Source: Schistocephalus solidus
Taxonomy: Eukaryota; Platyhelminthes; Cestoda; Diphyllobothriidea; Diphyllobothriidae
Reading direction: 5' to 3'
Length of the DNA stretch: 64,000 bases
Assembly (NCBI GenBank): GCA_017591395.1
Contig: WEDG01001284.1
Span: 1 to 64,000 of the forward strand
In this document: piece by piece, positions 47,876 to 57,689 of the stretch
How positions within the stretch are numbered: the stretch's first letter is position 1
Layout of the letters: each line of letters starts with the position of its first letter
Notes under the pieces: model-generated
Databases searched by the model: none
Told to the model about the DNA's origin: nothing
What the model saw: only the letters and a program-made list of their open reading frames with translations
Translations under genes and position numbers: made by a program

Positions 47876-48927
47876 CCTAATTTAGCCTATGTACATGGCT
47901 TTAATATTCCCGTTGTTTTCTGTCGTCACAGGTGCGGGTATTTTTTTCAAGTAACTCGGTGAGGTGATGCGTTTGGAGCATACTCGGTACCAATCACTAC
48001 GGCGGACTTTTGAAATTGAGCCGCCATCTTTTCTGCTCTCCATTCGCATGTGAATCCTCTTATATAATTTTAACTCTATTTTTTTATTCGAATAACAAAA
48101 ATGAGGTCATCAGCGCACGACGCTGGCACCATTTTGAAGACGATTCTTCACGGTGAATGGAGGACCTTTTTTGTTGAAATTTTTGGAATTTTTCTTTCAA
48201 AATAAAGCGTAGCTCTCTCTCTCTCTACTTTTCGTCATGCCCATAACATCAGGTTGAGGTATGATTTGAAGATAACCAATGCCGAAGGATTGTGGTGATT
48301 ATTCAAAGCTAACATACGTTCACCTGCTAGGGGTGGCGTCGCGAAAATATTTAAATGGCAAGTTTTACCAACAATACATAGAAGTCAGATGTGTGATTCC
48401 TTTGATAGAGAGTTGAAGAACAGTGTAGTCGAAATACCAGTGAGTAAAAATCACGAACGTTCCTGGCCTTTCAACCTTCCTACTGGTGTTTACTTTCCCA
48501 AATCACTTATTCCGAAAATTTTCTGCTGCACAAAAATCGAGAGGATTAAGATAGTAGCTGTCAGGAGCGGATGGCTGTTAATTCGGTTAGGCTCAGATTT
48601 TCCCGGATCTTGGAGTCAGCTTCATGTAGGTCCCTTACTAAAGGAGCTGCAGCCTTCGCGAGAATCGCTGGATATATTTTGGTGCACGAGCGCATAAACG
48701 GCAGTTTAATTGTCATAACTGAAGCATCTACCTCGTGCCCCATGGAATGGAAGCGGCGCCAGTGACTTACGCCTACCCTATGGACTTGCACAGCATCTAC
48801 CACACTCTCTTCGCCAACCCACCTTGATCAAATGGAAAGACGTTGTCAAGACGATCAAAGATGGGTGCGTACTCAGTAGTTTGATAATGTTAAAACATTG
48901 GTGGATAGGTGATCACTGATCTGTTGC
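47876..48927. other. Non-coding, nothing recognised
   Basis: A short CTCTCT run lies near 48,211-48,226. Frames at 48,389-48,697 (plus) and 48,561-48,803 (minus) overlap and show no motif. Confidence 0.35.
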
Positions 48928-49215
48928 GGAACTCCCTTGTCTCGTTGTACCTTGGGGCTCTCTTTCGAGCCACGCCATCAGTCGCACAGCGGTTAATAGT
49001 ACTGGCAGTAGAACATTGCCTATCGGTGAGCACCTATTCACCAATGTGCATATTGTTTATCTATATCGAAACCACCACCAGCACATGGTTAAGTGGACTT
49101 CTAATCAACAGGTCACGGTTTCGAGCCTCCAGTGGGGAAGCACCTGTGGTTAGGTATGGCTGGCTGATGGCGGCTAATAAGCCACAAATGCCCATTCCAG
49201 TCTCTCTGGTCTCTG
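48928..49215 (+). repeat. Old SatA-related SINE
   Basis: The left part (CTTGTCTCGTTGTACC, GAGCCACGCCATCAGTCGC) is a diverged SatA segment. A tRNA-like remnant follows (CATGGTTAAGTGG, B-box-like GGTTTCGAGCC), then the hammerhead region GGCTGGCTGATGGCGGCT, AGCCACAAAT, GCCCATTCCAGTC. Here the CTGATGA core reads CTGATGG and GAAA reads CAAA. Stem I pairing survives but the core is dead. Confidence 0.65.
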
Positions 49216-51849
49216 TCGGTAATTTTATAAAGTTAAAACAGCCTGACTATGTGTGTGACGCACGACCCAGTTCCTACTGCATGCACCAGGCTGTTGTAGG
49301 CAGGAGTGTGGTCTCACACGCTTGAGAATGCCAAGAAGGGCATATTAGGAAGGCCTCACTTCACTCGGATTCTTGGCTCTGATAAGGACCACGGTACCTC
49401 GGTAATTGACAGCATTCGAACTCACAATTGATAGTGCATTGTGACGCATTCCAAAGCATCACATTTCTCCTAGTGAGGAGTTTACTGATTTGCTGTGGCG
49501 ATAGAGTCCCAAATGTCGGCCTCAATCTCTATCTCCCCTCCATCTCCTATGCACCAGTCGACTGTCCGAACATGTCAATCACCTAGGGAGGGGATTAGGC
49601 GCAGTCTTTGACGCGGCGTCGAGCCTACATTTCAGGTGTATCATGTGCATGTTTAGCAGTATTTGTGGGCTCGCGTGGACTCGGCGTAGACCGATAAAAG
49701 CATGTCATGACCCTCTGTAGTCCAGATATGAGCATCGAAGGACCGATAAACAGTCCAAAATGATCCCTGTATTTGCCTTTCGCTTTTTCGTAGACATCCT
49801 TAGAAGTCTCTGGGAAGCCCAACTGACAACCAGTCCTAAGCTGTCACTTGAATTGGTCATTTTTCTTTCATTCTTTTTGAAGTAATTATAGTTAGTTCTG
49901 TTTTCCCTCCCAGCCGAATGTCATCTGCAGCAAACGGCGCTCAGGCTTGGGAGAAAATGAACTCACACCTGTGAGAACTCTTGCGGCTTTTCTAGAAGGA
50001 CCCAACCCTGGCCACTTGAATGGCTACCGAAGGATTGGTCATTAGCGGGCGGAAGCGAGCAATTTGTTTGAGAGTGGTTTCCTGAACAAACGAGTCAGAC
50101 GGCTTTCCCTCGTCATCTCACGCCTCATTTATTCGCCTCTTCCCTCCTCCTCCTCCTCCTGCTCCTTCTCTTTCTGGGTCTGTCAAAGGGTTGTGGTCCA
50201 CTGGCTCGCGGTCGCGTCCGTTTCGGCTGGGCAGCGCACAGGATAGGGAAAAAGGCATCCGCATCTGACACAGTCCCCGCCACTTTGTTAGTAGGTGAAT
50301 GTAATCAGGGTGTGGCATGGGAGGGGGGCGGGGGAGAAGGGTCAAACGAAAGGTAAAACGACTGGCATGGTAGCCTAGGGGCTCTTTTGAGGGTTTGTGA
50401 GAGAGCACGGCCAGCTGAGGAGACCTAGTGTTCTCATTCGGACGAAATGTCGGTGAGCCAAAAGCTGGTGCAACCCCGCCCCCCCCCTCGTCGTCTGCCA
50501 AGGCGTCGCTAGGCCAGAGAGTAAGTGCGCGTCCGCTAAGGACTGAAACTGGCCTCATCGTAGAGAAGCCTTTTTATTAGTCCGGTCTCAGCAGCCACGT
50601 GGTTTGAACCCTTATAAAAGAGTCTCCTGTCAATCCATGTCATTTGCTTTCGGTTGAATTTGTAGTCATCCTGTTTTCCAGTGACACCACTGCCCAGTGT
50701 CGGGGTGGGGTTGGAACTTTCGTATGGGAGTCGGGTTACTTTGCCCTAGGTCATGGTAGCTGCGGGGCATGCATTAGGTTCTTCTCTCTGTTAGGACCGG
50801 TTCGTGTAACCTGATCGCCAGCGCACTTACTGTCGCTAGTATAAGCGAGTAAAGTGAATATCATAAGTCAGTGGAACCTTTTGAATCCCTCAAAAGGCTT
50901 CTTTGGGGTCTATGAGAGGGTCGGAATCAACCATATGCACAAGAATGGCGCTGTTTACGTCCCTAGTCTCCCCGTCGATGATTCACCTTGTGAGGCGCTC
51001 CTCTGCTCTCTGGCTCGGAGCTGATTCATGCAACCAGTGTAACCCGCTCCACGGGATCAAGTGAACGATTAAATGGTCTTAGAGGTGGTCTGAGCTACCT
51101 AATTATTATCACCTTTCTTACATGCACCGCGCTTGGTTGAAAGTAATACCCGGCTTTAGCTGCCCTCGTGGAAGTTCAATTAACGCGTCTCCTTGAAAGG
51201 TAACTTGCAGGAATAAATTTCTTGTCACTGCCAGCTCTTCAGTTTTCTTGGTCATTTAATAATACTATGTGATGTTCCTCATTTGCGAAAAACACATTCT
51301 TCACCTTCACAATCTCCTCCTTCATTCCATCTGTTGAAGAGATATTGTTTAGCATTTTGTGCCAAACAACATACCAAGTTGCCTTGCTAACGAAGAGCCA
51401 CAAAAATCTAGTTTGTGTATTATTCTGCTAAGGTTTTCTCCCGGTGGACGCTTCTTCAAAAGCCACCGCAAGGTATTTTGCCTAGGAGGACCTCCAGGAT
51501 GTGGAAGGAACCCATCATTCCTAACTCTAAATAAAGGTTCTCGAAGAATGCCTTAATGCGCCTGATTTTCCGACAGTTGCATCGGTTTCTTCAGTTGAAA
51601 TACTATTTCTCAATTATTTTCCGGCTTTATTTAGTCCCGCGTTTATACAAATATGGAGACCTGCTGCGAATTTATCGAAGGTAAACGTATCCTCACCAAA
51701 TAGCATTAAAATATTTTTGTGCATTTCGGCACCCCAGTTGGGTGTTTTTTGCATGGATTTTTAATAGCATCCATTTTTCATTAGGGCGACTTTGAGAAAA
51801 GATGTCTCACCCTCTGTCGTCTAACTTAATCATATTTTATCATACATTA
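49216..51849. other. Non-coding, partly GC-rich, no supported gene
   Basis: A CCT run lies at about 50,143-50,162 and a C-rich run at about 50,478-50,488. A 146-codon minus-strand frame at 50,118-50,558 spans this GC-rich part, is Pro/Arg/Gly-rich and has no recognised domain. No repeat family assigned here is evident. Confidence 0.35.
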
Positions 51850-52560
51850 GATTCCCTATCTCATGAAATGTCAAAGAAAAAATTCTGAAATGTGTTTTCG
51901 TTCAAGCAAATTACTTAAGTAGGCTTTTCGTATTTATTATCGTGCGGCATAATACCAAGATATTTCAGGTACAGTAGGATACTGGCTTTTGAAAGAGTTT
52001 CTTTCTAAACCCCCACCTAAAGTATACTCTGTAAAAAATTTCCGCCTAAATAGTGTGCAATTTTCTCACTGATTTTCGAGGCTCTACTTAATTAAAATAT
52101 ATTTAACAGACAACAGACACAACAATGTTATTTCTTGCACTCGTTTGATAGCAAATTACGTCTTTTTCGAATTTTGTACTTTAAAGTGGGTATCTTTCGG
52201 TTTTAAAATGATTCTAATTAGGAGATTTTAAAAGACCTTAAAATTTTCATCCAGAATGCATCGTATTCGCCGATTTATTAATGTCGCTTACAATGTGTAC
52301 GACATGATCCAAATCCAGTACAAAATTGTATGAGAACTCCGTAACCTCCTTTTTATGCCGCAGAGGCGCGAATTTTTGATGTTGCCGTATTCAGAATATA
52401 TACAGCATAGAGTTTGGAAACTTTGAATTCAAGTGTAGCGTCCGGTAGGATTCAAAGTTATTCAGCGATTAGAAACTTTTTTTTAAAACTGAAAGTTACC
52501 CTTTGCTCAAGTATAAAATCTGAAGATGACGTTATTTTCTATCAAATGAGTATAATAAAT
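51850..52560 (+). repeat. Family D: old AT-rich repeat copy 2
   Basis: Collinear with 33,898-35,115. Phrases include AAATTACTTAAGTAGG, TTATCGTGCGGCATAAT, GGCTTTTGAAAGAG, TTTCTTGCAC, TAGCAAATTACG and CTATCAAATGAGTA. Its first ~250 bp are also repeated in inverted orientation at 52,570-52,822. Confidence 0.55.
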
Positions 52561-52569
52561 AAATTTGTG

Positions 52570-52822
52570 TTTTAATAAAATATACTTGAATTATCACGAG
52601 CATTGAGAATTAATGAGAGTTTGCATACTATTTAGACAACCATTTTTTACAGAGTATACATTTGCAAACTGTCGAACAGTACCTCTTTCAAAAGCCGGCA
52701 TCATTACTGTGTCTGAAATATCGTAGAATTAGGCTGCATGATACTCCTACAGTCCTACTTAAGTAATTTGTTTGAATCGAAAACACACTTCGGAATTTCG
52801 TTTGACATTTCATGAGATAGGA
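52570..52822 (-). repeat. Inverted partial copy of family D
   Basis: Read on the minus strand it matches 51,850-52,107: CCTATCTCATGAAATGTCAA, AAATTACTTAAGTAGG, GATATTTCAG, GGCTTTTGAAAGAG and GTATACTCTGTAAAAAAT. It abuts the microsatellite at 52,828. Confidence 0.75.
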
Positions 52823-52827
52823 AATCT

Positions 52828-52828
52828 T

Positions 52829-52864
<36 letters not shown>

Positions 52865-52885
52865 ATACTACTACTACTACTACTC

Positions 52886-52919
<34 letters not shown>

Positions 52920-52984
52920 GACTTCTACTTCTATTAATACTACTACTAATACGAATACTACTACTACTATTTTCCTTGTTTGCG

Positions 52985-53019
<35 letters not shown>

Positions 53020-53050
53020 TTACTACTACTACTAATACTACTACTACATC
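52828..53050 (+). repeat. (TAC)n microsatellite with duplicated flank
   Basis: TAC triplets run with interruptions. The phrase ATTTTCCTTGTTTGCGTAC (52,971-52,988) and its variant near 53,054-53,071 each follow a repeat run, so repeat plus flank appears duplicated. It is the reverse complement class of the (TAG)n at 45.4 kb. Leu-rich and Val-rich frames across it are artefacts. Confidence 0.95.
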
Positions 53051-53955
53051 TATTTTCCTCGGTTGCGTACTTGAAAATGAACTTGTAGAGAGGGTTTTGC
53101 CTCTTTTTAAATATGCCTACAATATACAGACCACACAATAGGGTCAACTGGTAGACTACGAGAAAGCAATTCGTAAAAAGGCAGTTACTTATTCTCTAGT
53201 CCCTAGGGAGTTCGAAATTTCCACACATTGCGCGCACAGGATAATTAAAAATTTTAACGCGTTATATACTGGTCAGACCCATAAGTGTGAAAACCTGGCA
53301 TGTTGTGCGGGACCAGGTCGTGTGTGACACGCGTAGAGGGCAACGTACGCCCAATCAGAGCATCCGATTATTGACCGAGGCGGACGGCCGACCGGTGCAT
53401 GAGAGAGGGAGAGAGAGTGGGGTCGACTCTGTAAACTCCATCCTTACAACGATCGGCGCATATTCCTCACGATAAACCATCTGACGCCCTTTTAAATTAT
53501 CACGCGACGCCAAATGTCGGTTGGCATCCGAGCTGCCTCCATGTTTTTCTGAAAACCTAGTCTCTCGTGTGCAGGCCAGGCGTATGTGACACACGTAGAC
53601 AGAGTGCTTAACTTTGTCAGCTCCTGCGCCCGATCTCGCCTCCGGTCGTGCTAACTTAATCTGGTTGGCGGCCCCAGGTGGGTGAGGGAGGAGAGGGTGC
53701 AGCAGATGCTGCGCAAGTCACATGAAAGACACCATCTCTGCGTTCGCCATGCTGTGGGGCGCAAAATGGATATCATCGTTTGCGAAGGTCGAACTGAAAT
53801 ACTGGTTGGAGTGACCGAAGTGTCAGCGTATGGCAAAAATTTCCAGGAAGAACTTGCAAATTTTTTTCTTTCGAAATCTTGATATTCATAGGACCTCGCT
53901 GGTAACATCCGCTAAACGTTATTATGCCAAAAAATTTTGAATTCATGTAACGGTC
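53051..53955 (+). repeat. Family B fragments and non-coding DNA
   Basis: From about 53,290 to 53,705 there are diverged family B segments: GGGACCAGGTCGTGTGTG, CACGCGTAGAGGGC, CCTCACGATAAACCATCTGA, GCCAGGCGTATGTGACACAC and GGAGAGGGTGCAGCAG. The rest is unassigned. Confidence 0.45.
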
Positions 53956-53987
<32 letters not shown>

Positions 53988-53990
53988 TCT

Positions 53991-54786
53991 ATGAGATTTC
54001 TCCACCGCTGTCGCGATCGCGGTATCCTTCCGAAGTCACTTCGATTCAAGCCCACTCTACCCAATGAGACTGGAAGACAACTCGCACGCAAATATGGATT
54101 CCGCGTTTTGAGTGCTGTTATATCTGACGTCCACCATCGTATTTGCCGCTTCGAAGCCATAATTGCTGACCTTAAAAACCAGTGCTTCTCATGTCTACCC
54201 AAGAACCTATTCGACGAAGTACTACAAAGGATAATTGCCACCACCAATGACGCCAGAATGAAGAAACGAGCAAACCTACAAGAGAAACTCAAATCTCTTC
54301 TCCGTTCTACAAACGAAAACAGCATGCCGACGAGGGTTGTTAACCTTTCCAAAAGGATTCTAACATCCGCTGAAATAAACCTCCTATCTAAAGGAATAAA
54401 AATTCAGCCATGCCGATGCTACACCGACAAACTTCCTAGCCAATCTTGAATCCCTTCTGCTGACCTCCACTGTCCCCGAGGACATACGTGCGGACATACG
54501 TAGCTGCGCCACTGGTCTCCTTCGGAAAATGAAACATCATCAAACCTTAGCAATCGAAGAAGCGAAGGGATTGAAATCACTGAAAAGAGATGAAAGTATA
54601 GTCATTATGCCGGCTGACAAAGGTGGCGCAACTGTTATCATGGACAAGACCGACTACGTCAACAAGGCAAACCAGATCTTCAATGACAGGGAAGCGTACA
54701 CCCCACTTGATGCGGACCCAACGAAAAAAACAGGCAGCTGCTGTAAAGAAGAAAGTGAACGAACTTTCTCGATTGAAACTCATTAG
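53991..54786 (+). pseudogene. PLE1 N-terminal and RT-leading region, frameshifted
   Basis: The first frame (53,991-54,449) reads FLHRCRDRGILPKSLRFKP and a basic helical region, equivalent to the PLE2 start FLHRCLDNYVLPKSLSY. A slip in an A-run at about 54,406 moves the protein to a second frame (KFSHADATPTNFLANL) that carries the PLE-typical IMPADKGGATVIMDKTDY near 54,607-54,660 and ends at 54,786. The two frames are one broken ancestral region upstream of the RT core. Confidence 0.8.
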
Positions 54787-55909
54787 CCCCGAGGACTCCA
54801 GATTCATGACCCTCAGTGACCCCCGTATCGCACTTGCATATGGCCTTCCAAAGGTGCACAAACCAAATGCACCATTGAGGATCATAGTACCGCTTATTGG
54901 ATCCCCGACTTACAATCTTGCCAAATGGCTATACAGGAAACTAAAGCACCTCAGTGATGGATCACAATACAACGTAAGAAACTCGCAGGCATTCCTACAG
55001 AAAATTCAAGGAGTTCAAGTAAGTCCTGACGAATGTATTGTATCGTTCGACGTTGTTTCTCTGTTTTCCTCTATACCGCATGACTTGACCATTGACTGCA
55101 TAGAGCGATGTCTAGATGAAAATCCTATCGGCATTCCAAAGCAGCACGTTTCAGACATGCTTAAGCTCTGCCTTAAGAACTATTGTCAATTCGATGGCAA
55201 ATACTATCAACAAGTTAAGGGCACCCCAATGGGCTCTCCAATATCGGGGCTACTTGCCGAATTAGTCTTACAGCGACTAGAAGAAGGCGTCTTACAACGT
55301 TTCAAACCAAAGATGTGGCTCCGCTACGTAGATGACACATTCGTTATCATAAAGACTTGTGACGTTGAGCAATTGCACCAGAGTCTGAATGGGGTCTTCC
55401 CGACTATACAATTTACACGCGAAGCTGCAACAAGTGATACACTACCATTCCTAGACGTGAAAATACAACGACTCAGTGATGGTGGACTCGCAACAAGCGT
55501 CCACCGAAAGGACTCTACTGCAGAAATCGTGCTTAACTATGCAAGTAACCACCCCGCGGCCCACAAAAGAAGCTGTGTTCGAACCCTTTTCCATCGGGCC
55601 TTCCGCTATTGCAGCAGCGATGACCTTCTTAAGAAAGAACTATCGTATTTGTATCAGTTCTTCCGGTCCAATGGATACCCAACGAGCTTCGTGAAAAATT
55701 GTCTTCGACGCCAGAGACAAACGCAGAACCTTGTTTCTAATGGAGATATAGTGCCACGGAAATTTTATTCCTTACCTTACATGCAAGGTGTTTCCGAAAC
55801 AATCTCTCGACAATTAAGTCACTTTGGCATCTCTGTCGCCCACAAGCCTGCGTCCTCCATACGCGCAACCCTATGCAGAGTAAAGGACCCCTTCCAAAAG
55901 AACAATTAA
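54724..55909 (+). pseudogene. PLE1 reverse transcriptase core
   Basis: This domain would copy element RNA. Motifs in order: YGLPKVHKPNAPLRIIVP near 54,838; SFDVVSLFSSIP near 55,042 (motif A); GTPMGSPISG near 55,219 (motif B); YVDDTFVII at 55,325 (motif C); LPFLDVKI near 55,443; and the PLE-typical NHPAAHKRSCVRTLFHRA near 55,548. Catalytic Asp residues are present. The frame begins in a shifted A-run at about 54,724 and ends at 55,909, where another slip separates it from the endonuclease. Relationship to telomerase-like Penelope RTs is established for the family. Confidence 0.9.
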
Positions 55910-56250
55910 GCAATGTCATTTACCGCATACCGTGCGCCAACTGCCCTTCTGTTTACATTGGCCATACAGGCCGACGTCTTGGGACTCGCATCAACGAACA
56001 TAAGCTAGCCATTCGCCGACGTGACCCCTTATCACTCGTGTTTGCGCACTCCCTTGAATGCGACCATCGCTTCAATTGGGACAGTACCGACGTGATCGCC
56101 ATGGCCAACACCAAACAAGCTCGAGAATTCCTCGAAGCTTGGCACTCTAGCACAACTAGCATTAACCGCCACGTTGACCTAGATGCTCATTACGAAGGAT
56201 TACGTGCACGATTTACTAACGAGCGCCCACGACCTAGCAACGACTGCTAA
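55873..56250 (+). pseudogene. PLE1 GIY-YIG endonuclease domain
   Basis: This endonuclease would cut target DNA during PLE integration. The frame reads NVIYRIPCANCPSVYIGHTG (GIY-like NVIY, YIG intact, with a CxxC pair typical of PLEs), then RLGTRINEHKLAIRRRDPLS with the catalytic Arg, and ends REFLEAWHSSTTSINRHVDL with the catalytic Glu and Asn-containing tail. It overlaps the end of the RT frame by 37 bases in another phase, so a 1-nt shift breaks the original single protein. The domain itself looks complete (~110 residues). Confidence 0.88.
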
Positions 56251-56560
56251 TCCTTTCGGCTTTTAATCTCACTTTTCGCCAACCCCACCTCACACATGGT
56301 GAACCGCAATTAAACATTCCGACACCTCCAACCGACGCAGTGACCCCTAAATCCAACCCGGAACCATGATCGATAATCTAGCCGGCCGTAGTTACTCGCC
56401 GCCCACCTCCCCCTCCCAAACAAGCCAATGTAATTGTTCTCTCCTCACCCCCCGTCCCAAAACATGCCCCGATTATTGGTCCACCCACCACCCACTCACA
56501 CCAGCTGTTTGTTTGTCACCATCTGTCCTGTCGCGCCACTTCACTTTCTCCTCTGTTCAT
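56251..56560 (+). other. PLE1 3' region upstream of the ribozyme
   Basis: C-rich non-coding sequence between the endonuclease stop and the hammerhead motif, with runs such as CCACCTCCCCCTCCC. The open frames here have no motif. By position it is the untranslated part of the pLTR of the element. Confidence 0.5.
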
Positions 56561-56605
56561 TTCGTCTGACGACGGGTTGGTGTCACCAACTTGAAAATTT
56601 ACGAG
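56561..56605 (+). ncRNA. PLE1 hammerhead ribozyme
   Basis: Stem I TTCGT pairs with ACGAG (5 bp, one G-U). The core CTGACGA (56,566-56,572) is exact. Stem II GTTGGT-GTC-ACCAAC is strong, with possible G-U extensions. The core GAAA is at 56,593-56,596; the short AATT helix III, starting at its last A, is self-complementary and loopless; predicted cleavage follows TTT at 56,600. Hammerheads in PLE pLTRs are an established feature of the group. The 45-nt span equals that of the SatA and PLE4a motifs. Confidence 0.85.
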
Positions 56606-56675
56606 TAAAACTCCATTTCCCGAAGAGCATTTTTCTTTTCATTATACTATCTCGGGATGCAAACAACCTCTGTTA

Positions 56676-56676
56676 T

Positions 56677-56712
<36 letters not shown>

Positions 56713-56714
56713 TG
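56676..56714. repeat. (TA)n tract shared by PLE1 and PLE2 tails
   Basis: A TA run interrupted once by GTA. The 3' end of PLE1 (plus) and the 3' end of PLE2 (minus) both abut it, so the two elements are tail-to-tail around one microsatellite. Confidence 0.95.
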
Positions 56715-56750
56715 AGAAGAAAAAGGCGATCTCAGGGACTATAGGTGTAT

Positions 56751-56793
56751 TGTCCTGACGTTTCAAAAGCATACAAGCTTCCATCGTCGGAGG
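56751..56793 (-). ncRNA. PLE2 pLTR hammerhead-like motif, degenerate
   Basis: On the minus strand: CCT, core CCGACGA (56,784-56,790; U4 of the core is C), stem II GGAAGC-TTGTAT-GCTTTT with two G-U pairs, core GAAA, helix III ACGT (from the last A of GAAA), predicted cleavage after GTC, then AGG. Stem I is only 3 bp. The single core change should weaken or abolish activity. The 5' pLTR copy (59,582-59,650) keeps only the 3' half. Confidence 0.6.
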
Positions 56794-56885
56794 TGAGTAT
56801 CGTACCGCGTCTCACAGTATTTATAGGGGTGATAGCCAGTTTGTAACACAGGGTTGATTGTACGGGTTTACCTTAACAGTGTGCA

Positions 56886-57563
56886 CTATAGGAGGACGGG
56901 GTGGGGAGTCCTTAATTGGCTTTGGCGTTCTTTGCCGGCATACACACAGGAATCATCTCTGTAGCCACCGGGGTGAAGAATGGGGGAGGAGAAATTGCTG
57001 TCAGTTGACATGTCTCTCGTTGAGGGGGCGGCCATTGTCTGGGTCCGCATTGACCTTAATTGGCGCCCTGGGTCGATAGTCATGTTTGTGTCCTGAGTGC
57101 ATGTCTCCTCGTCTGTCGGGGTAGTAATTGATGCGGCGGTAATCATGACTGCGCCTTCGTCGGCCCCGAATTGTGGCGTGGTTAGGTGCATATCCGTCCT
57201 AGGTTCTCCCGCGGTGGAATTCACGTTTGGCCTAATTCCGTGTTTGCTCTTACGTTCGATGAGCTGCGCCCGGAGGGCCTGGTAGGCTGCCGGAAGGGCG
57301 ACACAACGGTTGATCGACGTAGGCTCCGTGTGCCAGGCTTCGATTGTTTCCCTGGTTACGCGGTCATTTCCTCGACCCAGGATTTGGGCGTTTTGGAAGG
57401 CGAACGTGTGCCCAGAGTTTGCACAGTGTTCCGCCACCAGGGACAATGGGTCCATTCTCCTCACTGCCCGCACGTGTTCGGTAACACGGGTCTGCAACCG
57501 CTTCCCTGTCTCTCCGACGTAGTTAACTTCACAGGAGTCACATTGGATCCGGTAGATGATGTT
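56886..57563 (-). pseudogene. PLE2 GIY-YIG endonuclease region
   Basis: On the minus strand it reads SNIIYRIQCDSC, VNYVGETGKRLQTRVTEHV, RMDPLSLVAEHCANSGHTFA and RETIEAWHTEPTSINR. That gives NIIY, YVG, the catalytic Arg and Glu, and the CxxC pair seen in PLE endonucleases. Two frame slips separate it from the RT: one near 57,715-57,740 and one in a C-run near 57,595, where PLE3 has one more C and stays in phase. The tail after the domain (57,180-56,886) is low in motifs. Confidence 0.85.
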
Positions 57564-57689
57564 TGACGTCTCACCCCGTAGAAGGGGGCTTTCGGTCTCA
57601 TAACTAGATTCCGAATGGTTGAATCCGGTCGATGGGCGATTCCGATCCCCAGCGGTCTGAGGAGGCGGGAAACTGCCTCAGAGACGCCG

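Larger units (their letters stand above)
53957..56675 (+). mobile_element. PLE1: Penelope-like retroelement
   Basis: This 5'-truncated Penelope-like element lies between (TA)n tracts (53,957-53,982 and 56,677-56,714). In order it carries an N-terminal region, a reverse transcriptase with YVDD, a GIY-YIG endonuclease, a ~425-bp 3' region and a hammerhead motif at 56,561-56,605. The coding region is split by frameshifts near 54,406, 54,725 and 55,890, so it is not autonomous. No 5' pLTR is seen at its left end. Confidence 0.9.

Noticed and set aside
50118..50558. 146-codon minus-strand frame as a host gene
   Set aside because: GC-rich and low in stops by composition; no domain, homologous copy or gene context supports it.
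52755..53147. Ser/Val-rich and Leu-rich proteins around 52.8-53.1 kb
   Set aside because: They are artefacts of the (TAC)n microsatellite.
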